From contig JANTGN010000170.1 in assembly GCA_024762895.1 (NCBI GenBank), positions 1-5,856 on the forward strand: 5,856 bases of DNA, written 5' to 3'. Positions 1 through 5,398 of the stretch are shown here, piece after piece. Positions within the stretch are counted from its first letter, which is position 1. The number at the start of each line of letters is the position of its first letter. The notes below the pieces were generated by a model. It saw only the letters and a list, made by a program, of their open reading frames with translations. It made no database searches and was not told where the DNA came from. Source of the stretch: Thiotrichales bacterium. Lineage in GTDB: Bacteria; Pseudomonadota; Gammaproteobacteria; J044. A program made the translations under genes and the position numbers.

Positions 1-903
1 CGCGCCGCACAGATGCAGGCAGCCTACGATCGTCGTGATGTCTATCTGAAAAAGGCCATAGAAAGTGATCACTCGGCTGGCGTGGCAGTTGGGCTATTGC
101 AGGCCGAGCTGCAGCTTTCCAGCAAACAGAATGAACAGGCCCTGGCGACATTGCAGCATCTGAGGGATCTGGCGCCCAGGCATGGTTATGTGTTGTATAT
201 GCTGGCACGTATATACCGCAATCTCGGTGACTGGGATCGCCTGCTGGACGTCATACCCACATTGCGTAAATCCAAGGCTATCCCTGCAGAGCAGATCGAC
301 GAGGTCGAGGGGGTAGCGGTTGCCGAATTAATGGTGCGTGCCGGCCAGCAGGGAGAGAGTGACACGGTGCAGCGCTTATGGAAGCAATTGCCTAAGCGCT
401 TGAAACATAACGCCCGGCTGGTGGAATCCCATGTGCGTGCCCTGGATACCCTGGGGCAGCATGACCAGGCGGCAACGGCAATACGAAAGTACCTGAATTC
501 AGACTGGAACCAGGATCTGGTCAGGCTCTTGGGAGAGCTGCATTTATCGGATCCTTTGCACACCCTTGGGCATGCCGAGTCCTGGCTCAAGCAGCATGGT
601 AAGGACCCTGAACTGTTGCTGACCCTGGGTCGCCTCAGCCTGCAGGCCGAGTTGTGGGGTAAGGCAAGGCTTTACCTGGAAAACAGTATTAATTTCGGAC
701 CCAGGGTATTGTCTTATCGTTTGCTGGGGGATCTGCTGGAATCCACGGGAGATCATGAACAGGCCCAGGCCTGCTATCAGCAGGGGTTAGAGTTTGCGCT
801 TGAGGGTAAGGCAGATACCCTGAGGCTGCCTATTCCTAAATCAGTTGAAGATGCTGCGGCTCCTGCCCTGCCCAAGGTGCCGCATGATGCCATCAGTGCC
901 TGA
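1..903 (+). CDS. hemY: HemY, TPR-containing haem biosynthesis-associated protein (5'-truncated)
   Basis: This is the C-terminal 300 residues of HemY. The reading frame is open from base 1 (R-A-A-Q before the first Met at 13), so the true start lies outside the window. The two N-terminal membrane helices typical of E. coli-type HemY (about 400 residues) are therefore missing. What remains is helical TPR-like repeat sequence: one unit around residues 46-90 (YVLYMLARIYRNLGDWDRLL, then a DVIPTLRK stretch close to the HemY pattern), one around 138-165, and a C-terminal pair around 190-266 (LLLTLGRLSLQAELWGKARL, then a repeat containing LLGDLLESTGDHEQA). The protein ends in a Pro/Ala-rich tail. In gammaproteobacteria HemY is an inner-membrane protein usually encoded after hemC, hemD and hemX, and is linked to late haem synthesis without a settled biochemical activity. 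It is unrelated to Bacillus HemY, the protoporphyrinogen oxidase. No terminator is visible after the stop, so read-through into the rhodanese gene is possible. Confidence 0.88.
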   Translation, partial: RAAQMQAAYDRRDVYLKKAIESDHSAGVAVGLLQAELQLSSKQNEQALATLQHLRDLAPRHGYVLYMLARIYRNLGDWDRLLDVIPTLRKSKAIPAEQIDEVEGVAVAELMVRAGQQGESDTVQRLWKQLPKRLKHNARLVESHVRALDTLGQHDQAATAIRKYLNSDWNQDLVRLLGELHLSDPLHTLGHAESWLKQHGKDPELLLTLGRLSLQAELWGKARLYLENSINFGPRVLSYRLLGDLLESTGDHEQAQACYQQGLEFALEGKADTLRLPIPKSVEDAAAPALPKVPHDAISA

Positions 904-917
904 AAGACACGATTAGG

Positions 918-946
918 TTCACAGTATTAGAAAAATCTAATATACT
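918..946 (+). promoter_or_regulatory. sigma70-type promoter of the rhodanese gene
   Basis: A -35 box TTCACA (918-923, 5 of 6 to TTGACA) and a -10 box TATACT (941-946, 5 of 6 to TATAAT) are separated by exactly 17 bp. Transcription would start near 952-954, leaving a leader of about 30 nt before the ATG at 985. This is the best-matching promoter in the window and means the rhodanese gene need not depend on hemY transcription. Confidence 0.7.
926..941. promoter_or_regulatory. perfect AT-rich palindrome in the promoter spacer, candidate operator
   Basis: ATTAGA, a 4-bp AAAA spacer and TCTAAT form a perfect 6-bp inverted repeat. An imperfect extension (AGT on the left, ATACT on the right) lengthens the symmetry. 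The repeat occupies the spacer between the -35 and -10 boxes and shares its last base with the -10, where a bound dimer would block RNA polymerase. Small winged-helix repressors of the ArsR family, including the persulfide sensors BigR and YgaV, bind AT-rich inverted repeats at promoters of sulfur-metabolism genes, including rhodanese genes. Assigning such a regulator here is inference; no regulator gene is present in the window. Confidence 0.5.
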
Positions 947-973
947 GCCTGGCCTTTATTACCGGTCAATGCC

Positions 974-978
974 AGGAG
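974..978 (+). promoter_or_regulatory. ribosome binding site of the rhodanese gene
   Basis: AGGAG lies 6 nt upstream of the ATG at 985. It decides this start over the in-frame ATGs at 1006 and 1018, which have no comparable Shine-Dalgarno sequence. Confidence 0.75.
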
Positions 979-984
979 TCGTGA

Positions 985-1425
985 ATGTCTCAAGAAAAAT
1001 GCCTGATGGATTTTGTCATGGATGCAAAGACACGCATCAAGGAAGTTGAGGTCGTGGAAGCGCAAAAATTAATCGAAGCTGGTTACCGTGTGCTGGATGT
1101 CCGTGAGCCCGCTGAATACCTGTCCGGTGCCATAAATCACTCACTCCATGTACCTCGTGGCATGCTGGAGGCCGCAGCCGATCGTAAATATGACGGTGCT
1201 ATTCCCGAACTTCGTGACCATCGTGATGCGAAATGGCTGGTCATGTGCCGTTCTGGCGCGCGTGCCGCCATGGCCTGCGATGTCCTGCAGCAGATGGGTT
1301 ATACCGATGTAACCAATGTCTTTGGCGGTATGGTGGCCTGGAATGAGGCCAATCTGCCCCTGGTTGCCCCTTCTGGTGAAGAATCACTGGTCCAGCTCAA
1401 GACGCCCTGTACCCCAGGCGTCTGA
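985..1425 (+). CDS. single-domain rhodanese-like sulfurtransferase
   Basis: This 146-residue protein has one rhodanese domain at about residues 20-125. Visible family marks are the VLDVREPAEYLSGAI stretch (residues 36-50, the substrate-side DVRE/E-x-x-x-G-x-I block), the active-site loop CRSGAR (88-93) with catalytic Cys88, and the C-terminal VFGGMVAWNEANLP block (112-125; GG-W is characteristic). A six-residue loop beginning with Cys fits sulfurtransferases rather than Cdc25-like phosphatases. Such proteins carry a persulfide on the Cys and move sulfane sulfur from thiosulfate, glutathione persulfide or a protein donor to thiol acceptors. There is no signal peptide or membrane segment, so it is probably cytoplasmic. 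A short tail (about 126-146) ends in TPCTPGV and contains another cysteine (Cys142). The gene has its own promoter with a candidate operator, a good ribosome binding site and its own terminator, so it looks monocistronic. The specific donor and acceptor cannot be read from the sequence. Confidence 0.9.
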   Translation: MSQEKCLMDFVMDAKTRIKEVEVVEAQKLIEAGYRVLDVREPAEYLSGAINHSLHVPRGMLEAAADRKYDGAIPELRDHRDAKWLVMCRSGARAAMACDVLQQMGYTDVTNVFGGMVAWNEANLPLVAPSGEESLVQLKTPCTPGV

Positions 1426-1437
1426 GTCAGTTTACGG

Positions 1438-1466
1438 CGGGATGAGCATGGCTCATCCCGTTTTTT
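1438..1466 (+). terminator. Rho-independent terminator after the rhodanese gene
   Basis: A perfect 10-bp stem (CGGGATGAGC at 1438-1447 paired with GCTCATCCCG at 1451-1460) with a 3-nt loop is followed by six Ts (1461-1466). It begins 13 nt after the rhodanese stop. The absence of an A-run on the left side makes it one-directional. It separates the rhodanese transcript from typA. Confidence 0.93.
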
Positions 1467-1489
1467 CCCCTTCTTGATGCGCTTTACCG

Positions 1490-1495
1490 TATAAT
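1490..1495 (+). promoter_or_regulatory. -10 box of the likely typA promoter
   Basis: A perfect TATAAT sits 31 nt upstream of the typA ATG, giving a predicted start near 1502 and a leader of about 25 nt. No good -35 box lies at 16-18 bp: that region is a C/T-rich run just past the terminator. TTGATG at 1474-1479 is too close. There is no TG extension. The location just after a terminator and just before the gene supports a promoter, but the weak -35 lowers certainty. Confidence 0.5.
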
Positions 1496-1526
1496 CGCGC
1501 CTCATTTTTATACCGGTAGCGCCCGT

Positions 1527-3350
1527 ATGCTCGAAAATCTTCGTAATATTGCCATTATCGCCCATGTTGACCATGGTAAGACCACCCTGGTTGACCAGCT
1601 GTTGAAGCAGTCCGATACCCTGGACGATCGTACCCAGCTGGAAGAGCGGGCCATGGACTCCAACGACCAGGAGCGCGAGCGGGGCATTACCATCCTTGCC
1701 AAGCCCACCGCGATTCGATGGGGTGAGTACCGCATCAATATCGTCGATACCCCGGGACACGCAGATTTTGGGGGTGAAGTGGAGCGCGTATTGTCCATGG
1801 TGGACTCGGTACTGCTGCTGGTAGATGCCGTTGAAGGTCCTATGCCCCAGACCCGCTTTGTGACCGAAAAGGCCCTGGCCCGTGGCCTGAAGCCAATCGT
1901 GGTAGTGAACAAGATCGATCGCCCGTCGGCACGTCCCGACTGGGCCCTGGACCAGACCTTTGATCTGTTTGACCGGCTGGGCGCCACCGATGAACAGTTA
2001 GATTTCCCTGTCGTCTATGCCTCGGGCCTGAGTGGTTTTGCCGGTCTGGAGTCTGATGTGCGTGATGGCGATATGATGCCGCTCCTGCAGGCCATTGTTG
2101 ATCATGTGCACCCACCGCAGGTAGAGCCGGAAGACCCCTTCCAGTTACAGGTCTCACAGCTCGACTACAGCAGCTACGTCGGCGTGATTGGCATCGGCCG
2201 TATTACCCGCGGTCGAATCAGGACCAATACTGTGGTGACCGTCGTCGATTCCGAGGGGCAACGTCGCAATGGTCGTGTGTTACAGCTCTATGGTTTCATG
2301 GGTCTGGAACGAGTCGAGGTGGATGAGGCTCAGGCGGGCGATATCGTCTGCTTCACTGGCCTTGATCCCCTGAATATCTCCGATACCCTCTGCGACCCAG
2401 AGGCGGTTGAGGCGCTGGCCCCGCTGAGCGTGGACGAACCCACTGTGAGTATGACCTTCCAGGTCAACAACTCGCCCTTTGCCGGTAAGGATGGCAAATT
2501 TGTCACCAGTCGTCAGATCAAGGAACGCCTGGAGCAGGAGCTGGTTCACAACGTGGCCCTGCGCGTGGAACAGGGTTCTGACCCCGATAAATTCCGTGTT
2601 TCGGGTCGTGGTGAGCTGCATCTCTCTGTACTGATCGAGAGTATGCGCCGTGAGGGTTTCGAACTGGGGGTATCCCGTCCCGAGGTCATCATCCGAGAGA
2701 TCGACGGCGAGCCACAGGAGCCCTTTGAGCAGGTGACCGTGGATGTGGAAGAGCAGCACCAGGGCGGCGTGATGGAGAAGCTTGGTGCCCGCGGTGGTGA
2801 GCTGAAGAACATGGAGCCCGATGGCCATGGTCGTGTGCGCCTGGATTACATTATGCCCGCTCGGGGCCTGATTGGTTTTCGTACCGAGTTCCTCACGGCG
2901 ACCCAGGGTTCCGGACTGATTTATAGCGTCTTTGATCATTACGGTCCCTTCAAGCGTGGTGACTACGGTAGCCGTGTGAACGGCGTGCTGATTGCCAACT
3001 CTCCGGGTAAGGCCCTGACCAATGCCCTGTTCAACCTGCAGGACCGTGGTCGCCTGTTCATCGGTCATGGTGAAGAGGTCTACGAGGGCATGATCATAGG
3101 CCTGCACTCGCGTGATAATGACCTTGTCGTTAATGCCCTCAAGGGTAAGCAGCTGACTAACATCCGTGCGGCGGGTACGGACGAGGCGCAGGTGCTGACA
3201 CCCCCAATTACGCATACGCTGGAACAGGCGCTAGAGTTCATCGATGATGATGAACTGGTGGAAGTGACCCCCAATCATATTCGTCTGCGTAAAAAGCTGC
3301 TTCTTGAGAATGAACGCAAGCGCGCGTCGCGGCAGTCATCGGCTGAATAA
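1527..3350 (+). CDS. typA: TypA/BipA ribosome-associated translational GTPase
   Basis: The 607-residue length is identical to E. coli BipA. The N-terminal GTPase domain (about 1-200) has every G motif: G1 AHVDHGKTT (12-20), G2 RGITI (52-56), G3 DTPGH (74-78, His78 being the catalytic histidine position), G4 NKID (128-131) and G5 around SGLSG (166-170). A beta-barrel domain II (about 205-290), an EF-G III-like domain (about 305-385), an EF-G V-like domain (about 395-480) and the TypA-specific C-terminal domain follow. The last contains KGKQLTNIRAAGTDE (539-553) and ends in a basic tail. The protein binds the 70S A-site region in an EF-G-like way and assists 50S subunit assembly and growth under cold or other stress. 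The ATG at 1527 gives the canonical MLENLRNIAIIAHVDHGK start; only a weak GGTAG (1515-1519) serves as Shine-Dalgarno. The gene is flanked by terminators on both sides, so it is a single-gene unit. All key residues are present and nothing is unusual. Confidence 0.98.
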   Translation: MLENLRNIAIIAHVDHGKTTLVDQLLKQSDTLDDRTQLEERAMDSNDQERERGITILAKPTAIRWGEYRINIVDTPGHADFGGEVERVLSMVDSVLLLVDAVEGPMPQTRFVTEKALARGLKPIVVVNKIDRPSARPDWALDQTFDLFDRLGATDEQLDFPVVYASGLSGFAGLESDVRDGDMMPLLQAIVDHVHPPQVEPEDPFQLQVSQLDYSSYVGVIGIGRITRGRIRTNTVVTVVDSEGQRRNGRVLQLYGFMGLERVEVDEAQAGDIVCFTGLDPLNISDTLCDPEAVEALAPLSVDEPTVSMTFQVNNSPFAGKDGKFVTSRQIKERLEQELVHNVALRVEQGSDPDKFRVSGRGELHLSVLIESMRREGFELGVSRPEVIIREIDGEPQEPFEQVTVDVEEQHQGGVMEKLGARGGELKNMEPDGHGRVRLDYIMPARGLIGFRTEFLTATQGSGLIYSVFDHYGPFKRGDYGSRVNGVLIANSPGKALTNALFNLQDRGRLFIGHGEEVYEGMIIGLHSRDNDLVVNALKGKQLTNIRAAGTDEAQVLTPPITHTLEQALEFIDDDELVEVTPNHIRLRKKLLLENERKRASRQSSAE

Positions 3351-3362
3351 GTAGAGATGCAG

Positions 3363-3390
3363 AAGGGCGACTTGTTCGCCCTTTTTTTTT
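3363..3390 (+). terminator. Rho-independent terminator after typA
   Basis: An 8-bp perfect stem (AAGGGCGA at 3363-3370 with TCGCCCTT at 3376-3383) with a 5-nt CTTGT loop runs into an uninterrupted T-run (3382-3390). It begins 12 nt after the typA stop and isolates typA from the downstream signalling operon. Confidence 0.93.
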
Positions 3391-3408
3391 GCGTGCAATA
3401 AACTAAAG

Positions 3409-3468
3409 ATTGCGCTGAAACTGTGATCTATTGCGCCAAAATCGATGAAAACAATGCTACGATTGCCC
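3409..3468 (+). repeat. three spaced ATTGCGC-like direct repeats upstream of the response regulator gene
   Basis: ATTGCGC occurs at 3409-3415 and exactly again at 3430-3436, and a one-mismatch copy ATTGCCC is at 3462-3468. Start-to-start distances are 21 and 32 bp, close to two and three turns of B-DNA, so all three would face the same side of the helix. This could be an activator or repressor binding array. The motif is short, and chance occurrence cannot be excluded. Confidence 0.3.
3455..3463 (+). promoter_or_regulatory. candidate extended -10 promoter of the response regulator-channel operon
   Basis: TGC followed by TACGAT (3458-3463) is an extended -10 element (TGn plus a 4-of-6 hexamer match). 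It is in the right place between the typA terminator and the response regulator gene. No convincing -35 box is at the standard distance: TTGCGC at 3431-3436 is 21 bp away. Transcription would begin near 3470, downstream of the possible GTG start at 3423, which argues for an ATG start instead. A weak -35 would be consistent with activator dependence. Confidence 0.35.
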
Positions 3469-3497
3469 AATCATCTATGGCATTGATACTAAAAACT

Positions 3498-4691
3498 ATG
3501 AGCACAATGGATACGCAGAACATAACTCTGCCCAAACCTCGAATACTTGTTGTTGATGATTCGCGCACTATGCGCAAGGCCATGCGCCGCCTCCTGTGTC
3601 AGGATTTCGATGTCGTTGAGGCCGAGGATGGGGAAGAGGCCTGGAAGGTCATCACCGAGGACCATAGTATTCAGGTTGTTTTTTCTGACCTGATGATGCC
3701 CAACATGAATGGCTTTCAGTTGCTACGTAACATTCGTGAATCCATTCATAACCGTATCAATCAATTGCCCGTCATCATCATCACCGGTCATGAAGATGAT
3801 GAAAAGATGCAACGTCAGTCACTCTCCCTGGGTGCCACCGATTTTATTACCAAGCCCTTTGATTCCCTTGAGCTGAAGGCGCGCGCCAAGGCTCACGCCA
3901 AGTCGGAGCATGTAGCACGTAAACTCGAAGAAGCGACTCAGGCGCTGGAGCAGACCTCAACCATCGACCCACTGACGGGGCTGGCCAATAACCTTTACCT
4001 CAGGGAACACGGGCCAGAGCTGCTGTCCTTTGCGCTTAAGCAGGACAGCCCGATCTCCGTGTTGCGCATGAATGTGGATAAGTATGGTGTTCTGTACAAG
4101 AAAAAAGGCAAGCAGGTTGCGGAAAAGGTCCTGATCAATATCAGCAAGATCATATCCGGTACCATCCGCAGTGAAGATACCCTGGTACGCATTGGCCTGG
4201 ATAAGTTTGCCGTGGTGATGCCGGGAGCCGATGAGCAGACCGCGCGCAAACAGGCAGAAAAGATCCACCAGATCATGCAGAAGACCGGTTACCGTATTGG
4301 CGGCGCACGTTTTCGTATGACCATCAGTGCCGGGCTGGTCACACCAACGATTCGCGAAGACCTGGAGTTCGATGAGATCCTGCAGGTTGCCGAGGCTCGT
4401 CTTTCAAACGCGGTCTCCAAGGGCGGTAATTGCCTCATATTCGATGAAGAAAAGCTGGCCACAAGGAAGGATGAGAAAGGCAAGAAGGCCCTGCGTCATC
4501 AGCTGACCATCGATGAGGCCCTGGTGCTTATCAAGGCCGGAGAAACGGCCAAGGTCAGAGAGCAGCTAGTCCCGCTAATCTGTAATACCTATCCGTTGCT
4601 TATGCTTGCCAACAAGGAGCTTAGACTGGGGCTGGATGGCAGTCTGATACAACTTAAGGAACGTTTGCAGAAACTAAAAAAAGACACCTGA
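3498..4691 (+). CDS. response regulator: REC domain fused to a degenerate GGDEF domain, with a C-terminal extension
   Basis: Numbered from the ATG at 3498 the protein has 397 residues. REC domain (15-135): acidic pair Asp20-Asp21 in ILVVDDS, phosphoacceptor Asp64 in VFSDLMMP, Thr96 in IIITGHED and Lys119 in ITKPFD, so phosphorylation by a histidine kinase looks possible. A charged signalling helix (about 125-155) leads into a GGDEF fold beginning at TIDPLTGLANN (155-165). Its signature is GLDKF (233-237) instead of GGDEF. The usual DxD-F block reads NVDKY (192-196), and the substrate-contacting N-D pair is replaced by lysine-rich sequence, so diguanylate cyclase activity is unlikely. RSED (224-227) keeps the RxxD inhibitory-site pattern at the normal distance. 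Residues about 330-397 form an unrecognised helical tail. There is no signal peptide or membrane segment, so it is cytoplasmic. The start is uncertain: in-frame ATGs at 3477, 3498 and 3507 and a GTG at 3423 all lack a strong Shine-Dalgarno sequence. Its stop overlaps the next gene's start by one base. Confidence 0.9.
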   Translation: MSTMDTQNITLPKPRILVVDDSRTMRKAMRRLLCQDFDVVEAEDGEEAWKVITEDHSIQVVFSDLMMPNMNGFQLLRNIRESIHNRINQLPVIIITGHEDDEKMQRQSLSLGATDFITKPFDSLELKARAKAHAKSEHVARKLEEATQALEQTSTIDPLTGLANNLYLREHGPELLSFALKQDSPISVLRMNVDKYGVLYKKKGKQVAEKVLINISKIISGTIRSEDTLVRIGLDKFAVVMPGADEQTARKQAEKIHQIMQKTGYRIGGARFRMTISAGLVTPTIREDLEFDEILQVAEARLSNAVSKGGNCLIFDEEKLATRKDEKGKKALRHQLTIDEALVLIKAGETAKVREQLVPLICNTYPLLMLANKELRLGLDGSLIQLKERLQKLKKDT

Positions 4692-5377
4692 TGACAAACG
4701 CCATCCGAAGTTTTTTTCAAAGAGATAAATATCGGATTCTGCTCACTAGCATCGTACTTCTGGTTTTTCTGGAACCTCTGGTATCTAGCGTCGAGATTAG
4801 CAGTTACCTGTTTCTGATCTTGATGTCTCTGATTCTCATCACCGGGGTCTATGCAGTCAGGAGAAAGCGCAAACACCTGATACCCGCTGTAATTTTACTG
4901 ATACCCAGCCTCATCGTATTCTGGTTCCAGATTCCTTCGAATAATGATTTTTACATTCTCTTTGCCAGAACCAGCCCGGTACTTCTGTTTAGCTACATTG
5001 CGTTATTGATTTTTATCGACGTGCTGACGGCCAGGAAGGTGACTGCGGACATTGTAGCCGGTGGGGTCAGCGTCTATCTGCTCATCGGGTTGATCTTTTC
5101 TCTGATTTACCATGCCTATTACATCCTGGACCCGTCGGCATTTACCATGGCGGATCAGATTATTTCAACAGGGCAGGAAGGCTCGAGTTATCTCTATCTG
5201 TTTAATTATTTCAGTTATGTCACCATGACTACACTGGGCTATGGGGATATCACTCCCGCCTCCCTGGAGGCGCGTACCATGGTTCAGGTCGAGACCCTCA
5301 TGGGTCAGCTCTATGTGGCCATTTTTATTGCCCGCCTGGTCAGTATCCAGACCGCCAATTCAATGTTGAAGAAATAA
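4691..5377 (+). CDS. K+ channel-family membrane protein (six helices, two-helix pore module)
   Basis: This 228-residue protein carries a potassium channel pore: pore helix about 167-180, then selectivity filter TLGYGD (181-186) between the two hydrophobic helices at about 119-144 and 197-219. Four shorter hydrophobic segments precede the pore (about 15-33, 36-54, 63-80, 96-112). The basic loops RRKRKH (57-62) and TARK (113-116) fit the cytoplasmic side under the positive-inside rule, giving both termini inside. The fourth segment lacks the regularly spaced arginines of a voltage sensor. The protein ends just after the inner pore helix (LKK), so there is no RCK/TrkA_N or cyclic-nucleotide domain. 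It probably forms a tetrameric inner-membrane K+ pore whose gating signal is not apparent. The ATG at 4691 shares its A with the TGA of the preceding response regulator gene, strongly suggesting translational coupling; there is no good Shine-Dalgarno sequence of its own. K+ selectivity is inferred from the filter; transport has not been shown. Confidence 0.9.
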   Translation: MTNAIRSFFQRDKYRILLTSIVLLVFLEPLVSSVEISSYLFLILMSLILITGVYAVRRKRKHLIPAVILLIPSLIVFWFQIPSNNDFYILFARTSPVLLFSYIALLIFIDVLTARKVTADIVAGGVSVYLLIGLIFSLIYHAYYILDPSAFTMADQIISTGQEGSSYLYLFNYFSYVTMTTLGYGDITPASLEARTMVQVETLMGQLYVAIFIARLVSIQTANSMLKK

Positions 5378-5384
5378 ACTCAAC

Positions 5385-5390
5385 TATACT
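5385..5390 (+). promoter_or_regulatory. possible -10 box ahead of the metallo-beta-lactamase-fold gene
   Basis: TATACT (5 of 6 to TATAAT) lies 8 nt before the ATG at 5399, which would place transcription initiation at about the start codon and give a leaderless message. The only -35-like sequence, TTGAAG at 5366-5371, is just 13 bp away and hence poorly spaced. It may be chance in an AT-rich 21-bp gap. Confidence 0.2.
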
Positions 5391-5398
5391 CAATTGAC

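Noticed and set aside
1401..1422. Inverted repeat GACGCC...GGCGTC at the 3' end of the rhodanese gene
   Set aside because: The 6-bp stem has a 10-nt loop, lies within the coding sequence and has no T-run. The strong terminator at 1438-1466 accounts for transcription end.
2280..3215. A 311-codon open frame on the minus strand inside typA
   Set aside because: It lies wholly antisense to a fully conserved TypA gene, has no recognisable domain, and is explained by codon bias of the plus-strand gene.
3404..3430. TAAA followed 15 bp later by GTGATCTA, considered as a FliA (sigma28) promoter
   Set aside because: The downstream half matches the GCCGATAA consensus poorly, and no flagellar or chemotaxis gene is nearby.
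3479..3494. TGGCA-containing sequence resembling a sigma54 -24 element
   Set aside because: There is no GC at the matching -12 position, so the sigma54 consensus is not met.
3423..3497. GTG start at 3423 extending the response regulator by 25 residues
   Set aside because: It would start upstream of the likely -10 element, lacks a Shine-Dalgarno sequence, and adds sequence before the REC domain with no family-like features. ATG starts at 3477, 3498 or 3507 are more plausible.
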